DNA of 64,000 nucleotides from JAMXLG01 sp963765935 (GCA_963765935.1 CAVXXX010000002.1:434001-498000); one strand, 5' to 3'; counted from the stretch's first letter, positions 33,628-41,552 are shown. Numbers and translations: made by a program. The notes: generated from the sequence alone by a model not told the origin.

Positions 33628-34167
33628 ATGGACGCTCCCGGACGTAACTACCTTCATTTGCCGATCGGCGAGAATCAACCTGACGAAATCAACGTCATCG
33701 TCGAGATCCCCGAGAAATCGCGCAACAAATACGAGTACGATAAATCACTCGACATCTTCCGTCTCGACCGTGCGTTGCATTCGGCAATCCATTATCCGGG
33801 AGACTACGGCTTTGTGCCGCAAACGCTCGCACTCGACGATGATCCGCTCGACGTTCTCGTGCTCGTCATCGAACCGACGTTTTCCGGATGTCTCGTTACC
33901 GCGCGCCCGATCGGTTTGCTCGAAATGACCGACGGCGGAAAACAGGACGACAAAGTCCTCGCCGTTCCCGTAGGCGAACCCGCGTTCGAAGAGATCCACA
34001 ACTACTCGCAAATCTTCCCGCACCTGCTGCGCAAGATCTCGCACTTCTTCGAAACCTATAAAGCGCTCGAAGGAAAGAAAACAAGCGTCGGCCCGTGGCA
34101 CGATGCCGCCTATGCCCGCCGCATCATCGCCGAAGCCTACGAACGCTTCAACCACCAAGAGAAATAA
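33628..34167 (+). CDS. ppa: Soluble inorganic pyrophosphatase (family I)
   Basis: 179 residues starting MDAPGRNYLHLPIG; the frame is open far upstream, but this ATG gives the normal family length. Motifs: VIVEIPEKSRNKYEYDKSLD, AIHYPGDYGFVPQTL and the metal-binding DDDPLDVLVL. The C-terminal HFFETYKALEGKKTSVG is also typical. It hydrolyses PPi to phosphate to pull biosynthetic reactions forward. The next gene on the strand is a membrane pyrophosphatase, so the cell can either waste or conserve PPi energy. Confidence 0.95.
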   Translation: MDAPGRNYLHLPIGENQPDEINVIVEIPEKSRNKYEYDKSLDIFRLDRALHSAIHYPGDYGFVPQTLALDDDPLDVLVLVIEPTFSGCLVTARPIGLLEMTDGGKQDDKVLAVPVGEPAFEEIHNYSQIFPHLLRKISHFFETYKALEGKKTSVGPWHDAAYARRIIAEAYERFNHQEK

Positions 34168-34173
34168 GGGGGT

Positions 34174-34238
34174 CCACGCTGCGAAGTCAGCGTGGGGCGC
34201 GCAGCAACGTTTCCGGCGCGAAGTGCCGGAAGCGTTGC
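34174..34238. promoter_or_regulatory. Two strong hairpins with the same loop downstream of ppa
   Basis: First hairpin: CCACGCTG (34,174-34,181), loop CGAAGT, CAGCGTGG (34,188-34,195). Second: GCAACGTTTCCGGC (34,204-34,217), loop GCGAAGT, GCCGGAAGCGTTGC (34,225-34,238), with a single G-T pair in the 14-bp stem. Neither is followed by a T-run. The shared CGAAGT loop suggests a repeated structured element or processing signal rather than chance. Confidence 0.45.
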
Positions 34239-34247
34239 GGAGTGCCA

Positions 34248-34273
34248 AGCGCCGCGCAGCGTGCGGCGCTTTT
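34248..34273 (+). terminator. Probable intrinsic terminator of ppa
   Basis: AGCGCCGC (34,248-34,255), loop GCAGCGT, GCGGCGCT (34,263-34,270), followed by TTT. The 8-9-bp GC-rich stem and T-run fit Rho-independent termination before hppA. Confidence 0.6.
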
Positions 34274-34275
34274 CC

Positions 34276-34358
34276 AAAGGAAAAGTAGCACTGTTAGGGG
34301 TACCCGTCGCGCTTAGGCGGCGTCCCGCTTGGGGCGCTGCGTTTGCTGCTACTCCTTT
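34276..34358 (+). promoter_or_regulatory. Candidate structured leader of hppA
   Basis: AAAGG followed by AAAAGTAGCA at the 5' side can pair with TGCTACTCCTTT at 34,347-34,358, closing a stem around about 55 bases of GC-rich sequence that can form internal hairpins (GGGGTACCC, GTCGCGC). The 3' strand lies directly before the hppA ribosome-binding site (AAGGGA), so folding could control translation. I do not recognise a known riboswitch; the fluoride and guanidine types do not match by eye. Confidence 0.35.
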
Positions 34359-34370
34359 GTAAGGGACCTA

Positions 34371-36467
34371 ATGACGGCACAGTCTGCAATTGGCGCCGGG
34401 TTGATCGGTGGCGCGCTCGCCGTGGTTTACGGCATCGTCCTCACCTTCTGGGTGTTGAGACAGCCGGACGGCAACGAACGCATGAAGTCGATCGCTGCGG
34501 CCATTCAGGAAGGCGCGATGGCCTTTCTGCAACGCCAGTACACAACGATCGGAATCGTCGCGATCATTCTGGCAATTCTCATTTTTGCTGCGCGACCGCT
34601 TGGATGGGAAGCCGCAGTCGGCTTTTTGATCGGCGCGATCCTCTCCGGTGCCGCGGGCTTTATCGGTATGCTCGTTTCCGTACGCGCGAACGTTCGCACG
34701 GCCGAAGCGGCACGCGGTGGTTTGACGCCGGCGCTTCACGTCGCTTTCCGCGGCGGTACGGTGACGGGCATGCTCGTCGTCGGCTTGGGTTTGCTCGCAG
34801 TTTCCGGGTACTACGCGTTTCTTCAGAACGTCAACGGTGGTGACACAACGCGCACGCTCGGCGCGATGGTCGGCCTCGCATTCGGATGTTCGCTGATTTC
34901 CGTATTCGCTCGTTTGGGCGGCGGCATTTATACGAAGGCGGCAGATGTTGGCGCCGACCTAGTCGGCAAAGTGGAAGCAGGCATTCCCGAAGACGATCCG
35001 CGCAATCCCGCCGTCATCGCAGACAACGTCGGCGATAACGTCGGCGACTGTGCCGGCATGGCAGCAGACTTGTTCGAAACCTACTGTGTCACGACGGTTG
35101 CTGCAATGTTGCTCGGCAATCTGCTCTTCGGAACTACATTGCCCGGTGCAACGACGTTCCCGCTCGTGCTCGGTGCGATTTCGATCGTTGCATCGATCAT
35201 CGGCACGTGGGTCGTCGGACTCGGCACGGTTTCGAAGGCACGCATTATGGCGTCGCTCTATAACGGTATGATCCTGGCCTCCGTTCTGGCGCTGATCGGA
35301 TTCTGGTTTGCGTCGTCATCGGAATTCGCCGGCTCGGGCATCGCGCCGTGGAAGATCTTCATCTGCGCGGTCGTCGGCGTCGCCATCACCGGACTGATTA
35401 CGTTCATCACCGAGTACTATACCGGCACGCAGTTCTCGCCGGTGCAACGCATCGCGAAAGCGTCGATTACCGGACACGCGACAAACATCATCGCGGGTCT
35501 CGCCGTGTCGATGCAGGGTACGGCGCTTCCGGCAATCGTGATTGTCATCGGTATTCTCGTCAGCTACGGAGTCGCGGGCCTGTACGGCACGGCGATCGCC
35601 GTTATGGCGATGCTCTCGCTCGCCGGAATCATCGTCGCAATCGACTCGTTCGGTCCGATCACCGATAACGCGGGCGGAATCGCTGAAATGGCCGAGATGC
35701 CCGAAGAGGTTCGCGCCGTCACCGATCCGCTCGACGCTGTCGGCAACACGACGAAGGCCGTCACGAAAGGCTATGCCATCGGTTCCGCGGCACTCGCGGC
35801 CCTCGTGCTCTTCGCGTCGTTCCTTCAGGAATTCACCAACCATTGCAAAGCCTTGGCTGCCGCATGCGCGACGACGCCGGTATCATTTGCCGTCGGCGAT
35901 CCGTACATTCTCTCGGGTCTCTTTATCGGCGGTATGCTTCCCTATCTGTTTGCATCGCTTTCGATGGAAGCCGTTGGACGCGCGGGTGGTGCCGTCGTCG
36001 AGGAAGTGCGCCGACAGTTCCGGGAGATTCCCGGGATCATGGAAGGCACCGCGAAGCCGAACTACGCAACAACGGTCGGCATCGTTACGACGGCTGCACT
36101 CAAAGAGATGATCGTGCCTGCGCTCATTCCCGTCGGCGTTCCGATCATCGTCGTGCTGCTGAGTGTCTTCGGCGTACTTCCCGGCAACACGGGAGCGCAG
36201 ATCATGGGCGGCATCCTCGTCGGCTCGATCGTCACGGGCCTCTTCCTCGCGATCTCGATGACCACCGGCGGTGGCGCATGGGACAATGCCAAGAAGTACA
36301 TCGAAGACGGCCACTACGAGGGCAAAGGTTCGATTGCTCACCAGGCAGCGGTGACCGGCGATACGGTCGGCGATCCCTATAAGGACACAGCGGGCCCGGC
36401 GATCAATCCGATGATCAAAGTGTTGAACATCGTCGCGCTGTTGCTCGTCGCATTCCTCGTGCACTAG
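34371..36467 (+). CDS. hppA: Membrane-bound proton-pumping pyrophosphatase
   Basis: 698 residues from MTAQSAIGAGLIGG (ribosome-binding site AAGGGA). About sixteen hydrophobic segments. Substrate motif GGGIYTKAADVGADLVGKVE, then DDPRNPAVIADNVGDNVGD, and the C-terminal DNAKKYIEDGHYEGKGS and GDTVGDPYKDTAGPAINP. The sequence GNTTKAVTKGYAIGSA carries lysine and threonine at the two positions that mark the K+-independent, H+-pumping subfamily, so a proton pump independent of potassium is predicted. It couples PPi hydrolysis to proton motive force. It ends at a hairpin terminator region. Confidence 0.95.
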   Translation: MTAQSAIGAGLIGGALAVVYGIVLTFWVLRQPDGNERMKSIAAAIQEGAMAFLQRQYTTIGIVAIILAILIFAARPLGWEAAVGFLIGAILSGAAGFIGMLVSVRANVRTAEAARGGLTPALHVAFRGGTVTGMLVVGLGLLAVSGYYAFLQNVNGGDTTRTLGAMVGLAFGCSLISVFARLGGGIYTKAADVGADLVGKVEAGIPEDDPRNPAVIADNVGDNVGDCAGMAADLFETYCVTTVAAMLLGNLLFGTTLPGATTFPLVLGAISIVASIIGTWVVGLGTVSKARIMASLYNGMILASVLALIGFWFASSSEFAGSGIAPWKIFICAVVGVAITGLITFITEYYTGTQFSPVQRIAKASITGHATNIIAGLAVSMQGTALPAIVIVIGILVSYGVAGLYGTAIAVMAMLSLAGIIVAIDSFGPITDNAGGIAEMAEMPEEVRAVTDPLDAVGNTTKAVTKGYAIGSAALAALVLFASFLQEFTNHCKALAAACATTPVSFAVGDPYILSGLFIGGMLPYLFASLSMEAVGRAGGAVVEEVRRQFREIPGIMEGTAKPNYATTVGIVTTAALKEMIVPALIPVGVPIIVVLLSVFGVLPGNTGAQIMGGILVGSIVTGLFLAISMTTGGGAWDNAKKYIEDGHYEGKGSIAHQAAVTGDTVGDPYKDTAGPAINPMIKVLNIVALLLVAFLVH

Positions 36468-36468
36468 G

Positions 36469-36527
36469 GTTAACGCTGCGCGTTAACCCACCTGAGAGGC
36501 TCTGCCGGGAATCCGGCGGAGCCTTTT
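36469..36527 (+). terminator. Double hairpin terminator after hppA
   Basis: First stem GGGTTAACG / CGTTAACCC with loop CTGCG begins at the stop codon. The second, GGCTCTGCCGG-GAAT-CCGGCGGAGCC (36,498-36,523), is followed by TTTT. The second has the full features of a Rho-independent terminator. Confidence 0.8.
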
Positions 36528-36560
36528 CGCGTTGTAAATAACGTGGGAATACTAACTCCT

Positions 36561-37331
36561 ATGCAGACGTTTGCCCGCTTGGCGGTCCCATCTCTTTTGT
36601 CTCTCTGTCTTGCTGTCGGCTCCGCCGCTTCGGCGCAGGCGTACAGCGACCAGGAGCAATGGGAGTTGCAAGTCGGCCAGCAAGAATACCAGCAACTCCA
36701 AAATAAGATCGTTCCGCCGTCGTCGCCGCTGTACGGGAAATTAGGTCCGATCGCGAAGCGCATTAAAAGCGTCGCGGATCACCAATACTTCGTCCCGTTT
36801 CACTTTATCTTGGTGAATGACAGCTCGCCGAACGCGTTTTCCGTTCCCGGCGGGAACGTCTATGTCACCACCTCGATGATGACGTTCGCGCGGAACAAGC
36901 AAGAACTGGCGGGCGTGCTATGCCACGAAGTCTCGCATGACATCCATCACGACGTCTACAATCTCTACCGTAAGAATCAGAATCTTTCGCTGCTCGCGGG
37001 CCTTGCCGGAATGCTGGTAGGAAACAGCACGATCGGCCAATTCGTCGTCGGTACCGGAGCGCAAATCGAGAGCTTGAGTTATTCTCGGCCGGTAGAAAGC
37101 GCCGCGGACCACACCGGCGCGTACATCTGCGCGCAGGCCGGCGAGAACCCCTGGGGTATGGTGTGGCTTTTCAAGCGATTCCAAGGGTCGCAGCAGGGTC
37201 CGCCGATGGAGATGCTCTCCGATCACCCCAACGATAACCATCGAATCACGGATCTCGAGAACGAATTCCGCAACGATCCCGCGACATTTGGAAGTTTCAA
37301 TCCGAATCCGTCGTCAGGAACGCCGCTGTAG
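36561..37331 (+). CDS. M48-family zinc metalloprotease, exported
   Basis: 256 residues from MQTFARLAVPSLL; a GTG at 36,543 is an alternative. A signal peptide ending SAASAQA predicts export. The zinc motif is ELAGVLCHEVSHDIHHD, and the upstream SPNAFSVPGGNVYVTTSMM matches M48 (YggG/BepA-like) proteases. The third ligand is probably the glutamate in YSRPVESAADHTGAYICAQ. The family degrades or chaperones envelope proteins. A single gene flanked by a terminator upstream and a convergent transporter gene downstream. Confidence 0.88.
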   Translation: MQTFARLAVPSLLSLCLAVGSAASAQAYSDQEQWELQVGQQEYQQLQNKIVPPSSPLYGKLGPIAKRIKSVADHQYFVPFHFILVNDSSPNAFSVPGGNVYVTTSMMTFARNKQELAGVLCHEVSHDIHHDVYNLYRKNQNLSLLAGLAGMLVGNSTIGQFVVGTGAQIESLSYSRPVESAADHTGAYICAQAGENPWGMVWLFKRFQGSQQGPPMEMLSDHPNDNHRITDLENEFRNDPATFGSFNPNPSSGTPL

Positions 37332-37337
37332 TACCGC

Positions 37338-38615
37338 CTACTGCGTCACGGGAACTTCGGCCGGCAACGCTTCTTCCACCGCCTCTGCCGTATCGACGTG
37401 GTCGCGCACATCATCACGTGGCGACGTAACACGCGCCGCAACGAACATCGATGCGAAAAGCATGGCGCCGCCTACGATCCATCCAGCGCCCGGCGCTTTC
37501 CACGCATGCGCCGTGTTGATGGAATACGCGAAGATTCCGGTGAAAATGGCGGGACCCACGATCATACCAACGCTGCGCAGCATGTTGATCGCACCCTGCA
37601 GTTCACCTTGCTCGTTCTTCGCGACACGTCGCGTCATGATCGCTTGAGACGACGATCCCGCGATCATCCACAACATGTTTACGGGAATGCCAAGCCAGAA
37701 CAAGAGCGGGTTACCGCTGTACATCAAAAAGCCGATGGCGCCGAAGAACAAGCCGAACAACAGCGCCCTTCGTTCTCCGATTCGATCGACGACCCGCTGT
37801 ATGACGAATGCAGAGATGATGATCGTGAAGACGCCGACAACGGCAAGAGCCGTGCCGTTCGTCTTCATCGTCCAGCCATAGGCAAACATCGTATACAGAA
37901 TGAAGAGCTGCGGCAGCGCCTCATGGGCGATGTACCCGATCTGAAGTACGCTCGCAAGACCCGAGAGTTCATAGTGGCGGCGCAACATCTTGATCGAGCC
38001 GAGCGGATTTGCGCGTTTCCACGAAAACGTGTTGCGATGCTCGCGGTCGAGCGACTCCGGCAAGACGAAGAGCCCATATAAGAAGTTCACGAGGCTCAAA
38101 CCGCCCGCAACCCAAAACGGGAGCCGCGGATCGTGCGCACCGAGAAGACCGCCAATCGCGGGACCGACGACGAACCCGATGCCGAATGCGGCGCTGATCA
38201 TGCCGTAGGCGCCGGCGCGTTTTTCGGCCGGTGTCACGTCGGCGACGTAGGCGCTCGCAACCGTAATACTTGCGGTCGTCGCACCGCTAAGGATACGTCC
38301 GACAAAAAGCCATCCGAGATTCGGTGCCAGCGCGAGAATCAGATAATCGAGGCTTGTCCCGATATTCGACAACAACACGATAGGCCGGCGGCCAAAGCGA
38401 TCCGAAAGCGTGCCGAGCACGGGAGATGCAAAGAATTGCACGATTGCAAAGACCGTCGCGAAAATACCGCTATAGATCGACGCGTTCGCGTAGCTTCCAT
38501 GCGCAAATGTCAGAATCAACGGTTGAAAAACCGGAATGATGATCCCGAGGGCAAGCATATCGAGCACGACAGTGACGAAAATGAACGTCATCGCGGCGGA
38601 ACGCTTATTGAGCAC
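37338..38615 (-). CDS. MFS transporter, TetA-like drug efflux type
   Basis: 425 residues from a GTG at 38,615 with an AAAGGA ribosome-binding site; an ATG at 38,591 is possible. Twelve hydrophobic segments. Motif A between helices 2 and 3 is GTLSDRFGRRPIVLLSN, and motif C-like GIGFVVGPAIGGLLGAHDP is present, typical of proton-driven DHA1 exporters. The start overlaps the tail of the upstream TetR-type gene by about 11 bp, so both form one unit. Likely expelled substrate is unknown. Confidence 0.85.
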   Translation of the reverse strand: MLNKRSAAMTFIFVTVVLDMLALGIIIPVFQPLILTFAHGSYANASIYSGIFATVFAIVQFFASPVLGTLSDRFGRRPIVLLSNIGTSLDYLILALAPNLGWLFVGRILSGATTASITVASAYVADVTPAEKRAGAYGMISAAFGIGFVVGPAIGGLLGAHDPRLPFWVAGGLSLVNFLYGLFVLPESLDREHRNTFSWKRANPLGSIKMLRRHYELSGLASVLQIGYIAHEALPQLFILYTMFAYGWTMKTNGTALAVVGVFTIIISAFVIQRVVDRIGERRALLFGLFFGAIGFLMYSGNPLLFWLGIPVNMLWMIAGSSSQAIMTRRVAKNEQGELQGAINMLRSVGMIVGPAIFTGIFAYSINTAHAWKAPGAGWIVGGAMLFASMFVAARVTSPRDDVRDHVDTAEAVEEALPAEVPVTQ

Positions 38616-39204
38616 GACGTAATCCTTTCGTGTGAGCGAGCGCATCAAGCGCATCGACCCACGCATCGAGCGCAGCGCCGATCCGATTGATGTCGCCGGT
38701 CGCTGCAAAATCCAGCATGAAGCCGCGATAACCCGCGAGCACAATCGTAGCTACGATACGAGCGCGTTCCCGCGGCATTCCCGAGGCGAGGAGCGGCTCG
38801 GCGAGAAACGCCAGCCAGTCCTCAACGGCGCCTTCCAGAAAGCCCGGGAAGCGTTTGGGATCGCGCAACGCGAGCGCATAGGTTTCGAAAAAGAGACGCA
38901 GCACGGGACCGATCGACGGGTCCGTCATATATGCCCACGCCGCGCGGCAGATCGCACCCGGTGTCGTTATTTCGCTGCGACGCATCCGATCGAAGATCGC
39001 CAGCTGGCGGGCACGTACCGAGCGCAGCACCGCAATAACCATCGCTTCCTTCGAACCGAAGTGATAGAGCAGCGTGCGCGGGCTCGAACCGATCGCCTCC
39101 GCCAAAGGACGCAACGAAAGACCCGCCAGGCCGTGTTGGGCGACGTAGGCGCGAACGCGCTCGAGCAACTCCTCGCGGCGCTCCAGATCGACGGTCCGGG
39201 TCAT
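38605..39204 (-). CDS. TetR-family transcriptional repressor
   Basis: 199 residues from MTRTVDLERREELLERVRAY. The N-terminal helix-turn-helix is LSLRPLAEAIGSSPRTLLYH followed by FGSKEAMVIAVL; the C-terminal two-thirds is the helical ligand-binding domain (FETYALALRDPKRFPGFLEG). It is divergent from the VOC-protein gene, and between them lies a perfect 14-bp inverted repeat (39,215-39,246) that is the obvious operator. It probably represses itself, the downstream MFS exporter and perhaps the VOC gene. Confidence 0.9.
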   Translation of the reverse strand: MTRTVDLERREELLERVRAYVAQHGLAGLSLRPLAEAIGSSPRTLLYHFGSKEAMVIAVLRSVRARQLAIFDRMRRSEITTPGAICRAAWAYMTDPSIGPVLRLFFETYALALRDPKRFPGFLEGAVEDWLAFLAEPLLASGMPRERARIVATIVLAGYRGFMLDFAATGDINRIGAALDAWVDALDALAHTKGLRRAQ

Positions 39205-39214
39205 ACCTGACCCT

Positions 39215-39246
39215 AGCATACTTGAAACAGTCGTTTCAAGTATGCT
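39215..39246. promoter_or_regulatory. TetR-type operator palindrome
   Basis: AGCATACTTGAAAC-AGTC-GTTTCAAGTATGCT, a perfect inverted repeat with 14-bp arms and a 4-bp spacer. It lies 10 bp before the repressor start and 12 bp before the VOC start, so bound protein would block both promoters. Confidence 0.8.
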
Positions 39247-39257
39247 AAAACGGAACC

Positions 39258-39632
39258 ATGAAGCGTGAGGGATGGCACAGCGTGACACCGCGACTTATCG
39301 TCGATGATCCGGCCCGTGTGGTTACGTTTCTGATCGAAGCCTTCGGTGCAGAAGGCGAGCTGCGCACCGGTGAACCGACCGTTCTGCGGATCGGTGATTC
39401 CAACATCATGATAAGCGACGGCTTTTCGGACGACCGGCAAACACGCGTACGGAAACCAACGTCGAGTCTTCTGTACCTTTATGTCGACGACGTCGACGCG
39501 ACGTATGCGCGCGCGGTTGCCGCCGGAGCAACGTCAATCGAGGAGCCGGCTGACATGCCGTGGCGCGATCGCCGCGCCACAATCGCCGATCCGTTCGGAA
39601 ACGGATGGCAAATCGCGGCGTATCAAGGCTAG
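39258..39632 (+). CDS. VOC superfamily (glyoxalase/bleomycin resistance-like) protein
   Basis: 124 residues. Two beta-alpha-beta-beta-beta modules: VTPRLIVDDPARVVTFLIEA with VLRIGDSNIMISDG, and SLLYLYVDDVDATYARAVAA with MPWRDRRATIADPFGNGWQI. The layout is close to PhnB-type glyoxalase-like proteins. Substrate unknown; detoxification or resistance is plausible given the shared operator with a TetR repressor and MFS exporter. Confidence 0.82.
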   Translation: MKREGWHSVTPRLIVDDPARVVTFLIEAFGAEGELRTGEPTVLRIGDSNIMISDGFSDDRQTRVRKPTSSLLYLYVDDVDATYARAVAAGATSIEEPADMPWRDRRATIADPFGNGWQIAAYQG

Positions 39633-39635
39633 TCT

Positions 39636-40148
39636 CTACGCTGCGTTTTGATTTTGCGTTCGATCGAGCGCTTCGTACTTGCGATACACCGCGTAGTACG
39701 TTGTACCGATGATTGCAATCGCGAACACCATGAGCGCATCTCCGATCACGCTGCCGAACGTGCTTCTTGGTGGAAACGCGTAGCGCAACAGCGCCCGCAG
39801 CCCAAACGCGCCGATGTAAATTCCCGCCGTCGCCCACGACGGACCGAGTTGCATCACGCCGTGCCGATCGGTCGCCGACACTTGCGTGTGACGGCCGCGC
39901 AAAATCCCGACGGGGATTCCCGCCGAGATACCGATGACGATCGCGACGGCAACTTCCCACAGCGGAGCCGGATTGAGCCGCTCGTAGCTGTAAATCACGA
40001 ACGCCCCAAGGAACATCAGGATAATTGCCTGCGCCCACATCCGTGCGACACTGATGCGCTGCGGCCGCGATGCTCGAAACAGTATCAACGCGATTACGAC
40101 GATCCAAATAAGAATCGACGTTCCGTTCAGCGGCATTCCTTGCTGCAC
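39636..40148 (-). CDS. CcdC/DUF1453-like integral membrane protein
   Basis: 170 residues with about five hydrophobic segments: SILIWIVVIALILFRA, WAQAIILMFLGAFVIYS, VAVAIVIGISAGIPVGILRG, ATAGIYIGAFGLRALL, ALMVFAIAIIGTTYYAV. The GIxxGILRGRHTxV segment after the third helix resembles the CcdC/DUF1453 family. Function unknown. It ends 4 bp from the convergent VOC gene. Confidence 0.6.
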   Translation of the reverse strand: MQQGMPLNGTSILIWIVVIALILFRASRPQRISVARMWAQAIILMFLGAFVIYSYERLNPAPLWEVAVAIVIGISAGIPVGILRGRHTQVSATDRHGVMQLGPSWATAGIYIGAFGLRALLRYAFPPRSTFGSVIGDALMVFAIAIIGTTYYAVYRKYEALDRTQNQNAA

Positions 40149-40159
40149 TGGACCTCCTC

Positions 40160-40193
40160 AAAAGAAAAAGAGCGAGACGTTTCCGTCCCGCTC
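40160..40193 (-). terminator. Intrinsic terminator of the rplJ-rplL operon
   Basis: On the minus strand GAGCGGGACG-GAAA-CGTCTCGCTC is followed by TTTTTCTTTT. It lies about 115 bp after the rplL stop and is a classic Rho-independent terminator. Confidence 0.85.
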
Positions 40194-40308
40194 CTCTTCG
40201 AAGCCATTTCGATGCGATCTTTCGTCCTGGTTAGGAGACGGTGGCCGAAGTGGTCTATAGACCACGAGGTCACCGTCGACGACGCCAGGGCGGAAGAGCG
40301 CGTCGAAA

Positions 40309-40683
40309 TTACTTGATTTCGACTTTGGCGCCGGCTTCTTCGAGCTTCTTCTTGACGCTCTCGGCTTCGTCTTTCGTCACGCCTTCCTTGACCGGCTTGG
40401 GCGCGCTCTCCACGAACGCCTTGGCTTCCGTGAGGCCGAGGCTCGTGAGTTCGCGAACGGCCTTGATGACCTTGATCTTCTCCGCGCCCGCATCCGCGAG
40501 GATCACGTCGAATTCGGTCTTCTCCGCAGCCGGAGCAGCGGCGGCGCCGGCACCCGGGGCGGCCATCATCATCGCGGGCGCGGCCGCGCTGACTCCATAC
40601 TTATCTTCGAGCTGCTTGACGAGATCCGCGAGCTCGAGAACGGTGAGTTTATCGATTTGTTCGATGAGTTCGGCAACTGCCAT
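40309..40683 (-). CDS. rplL: 50S ribosomal protein L7/L12
   Basis: 124 residues. N-terminal dimerisation domain (ELIEQIDKLTVLELADLVKQ), alanine/glycine-rich hinge (MMMAAPGAGAAAAPAAE), then the C-terminal factor-binding domain FDVILADAGAEKIKVIKAVR, ELTSLGLTEAKAFVESAPKP. L12 dimers bind L10 to form the ribosomal stalk that recruits translation GTPases. It lies 24 bp after rplJ and ends at an intrinsic terminator. Confidence 0.97.
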   Translation of the reverse strand: MAVAELIEQIDKLTVLELADLVKQLEDKYGVSAAAPAMMMAAPGAGAAAAPAAEKTEFDVILADAGAEKIKVIKAVRELTSLGLTEAKAFVESAPKPVKEGVTKDEAESVKKKLEEAGAKVEIK

Positions 40684-40707
40684 GATACTGGAATCTCCTT
40701 GAATTCT

Positions 40708-41232
40708 TTATGCCGCGGCTTCTTTTTGCTCGCGGATTTGGTTGAGCACGCGGACAAGGCCGCTCTGATTGCCCGAAAGCACGGTAACGAGACCGCGCAG
40801 CGGGCTTGCGAGTGAACCAACGAGTTTGGCGATGAGTTCGGCTTTGGGCGGAAGCGCAGCGAGCGCTTCGATCTGCGATTTGCCGGTGAATTTACCGTCG
40901 ACAATCGCCGCCTTGATGCCGAGCTTCTTGCTGTCGTCTGCGAACTGTTTGATCGCTTTCGCCGGCGCAACAGGGTCGCTGCCTGCGAATACGATGCCGG
41001 TCGGGCCGGCCAAAAACTCATCAAGCTGCTTGGCGATATCTTCGCCTGCGGCAATCTTGAAGAGTGTGTTCTTGACGACGGCATACGTGCTGCCGTCTTT
41101 GCGCAGCTCGCCGCGAAGCTTCGTGATCTCTTCGACGGTGAGGCCCGCAAAGTCGGTCAAGAACAAGTTCTGCGACGCGGCAAGCCGATCGCGTAACTCT
41201 CGTACCGCTTCTTCTTTACGTGCGGTTGGCAT
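40708..41232 (-). CDS. rplJ: 50S ribosomal protein L10
   Basis: 174 residues from MPTARKEEAVRELRDRLAAS; the frame is open 14 codons further, into the leader. Motifs: LFLTDFAGLTVEEITKLRGE, YAVVKNTLFKIA, LAGPTGIVFAGSDPVAPAKA and the L12-binding C-terminal helix. L10 anchors L7/L12 to 23S rRNA. rplA, which often precedes it, is not seen upstream; instead a divergent gene begins at 41,480. A leader with a terminator-like hairpin precedes it. Confidence 0.95.
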   Translation of the reverse strand: MPTARKEEAVRELRDRLAASQNLFLTDFAGLTVEEITKLRGELRKDGSTYAVVKNTLFKIAAGEDIAKQLDEFLAGPTGIVFAGSDPVAPAKAIKQFADDSKKLGIKAAIVDGKFTGKSQIEALAALPPKAELIAKLVGSLASPLRGLVTVLSGNQSGLVRVLNQIREQKEAAA

Positions 41233-41244
41233 GTGACGTTTAGT

Positions 41245-41385
41245 CGCTTTCTTGGAATTAAAAAAGCGCTCCATCCGTCCGGAGGGCGCTCAAAGAAAGC
41301 CGCACGAATGCGGAGATCCCTATTCACGCGCCTCGGTAATCGTTCTCGCGAACATTAAGACCCGGGGGTCGATTACGGTCTTCGG
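41245..41385 (-). promoter_or_regulatory. Ribosomal protein L10 leader-like region with attenuator hairpin
   Basis: Just before rplJ the minus strand reads AGCGCCCTCC-GGACGGAT-GGAGCGCT followed by TTTTTT, an intrinsic-terminator-like hairpin inside the leader. Upstream is further GC-rich sequence able to pair (CTCCGCATTCGTGCGG). L10 leaders commonly bind the L10-L12 complex to control the operon. Identification is by position and this hairpin only. Confidence 0.5.
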
Positions 41386-41479
41386 AGCCGTCGGTGAGGA
41401 TACCACATCTCGTTCGGCGCTGCAATACCAGGGGAGGGGCGACCTGCCCTCCAAAGCGATTCGCACGGGAGGGAACCGC

Positions 41480-41549
41480 ATGTTGGACCGCACCTACACC
41501 ACGCGCCGTTCATTTCTTGCTGCCGGTGCCGCGCTCTCGGCTGCTTGTA
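41480..41549 (+). pseudogene. 5' end of a Tat-exported lipoprotein gene, cut by the contig junction
   Basis: An ATG with a good ribosome-binding site (GGGAGGGA) starts MLDRTYTTRRSFLAAGAALS and reaches AAC, i.e. a twin-arginine motif (RRSFL) and a lipobox cysteine. After about 23 codons the sequence turns abruptly to AT-rich mitochondrial DNA (TATCATGTTATATTTATA). The remaining gene is absent. The product cannot be named. Confidence 0.7.
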
Positions 41550-41552
41550 TCA
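41545..41552. other. Junction of bacterial chromosome and fungal mitochondrial DNA
   Basis: Composition switches within a few bases from GC-rich coding DNA (GCGCTCTCGGCTGCTTG) to AT-rich DNA (TATCATGTTATATTTATATA). A bacterial gene is cut open here. To the right every gene is mitochondrial and uses UGA for Trp. A chimeric assembly is the likely cause. Confidence 0.9.

Noticed and set aside
34174..34358. Fluoride or guanidine riboswitch before hppA
   Set aside because: The hallmark conserved bases of these riboswitches are not present; only generic hairpins are visible.
41252..41479. Longer plus-strand reading frame extending upstream of the Tat-lipoprotein start
   Set aside because: It runs antisense through the rplJ leader; the ATG at 41,480 with GGGAGGGA is the sensible start.
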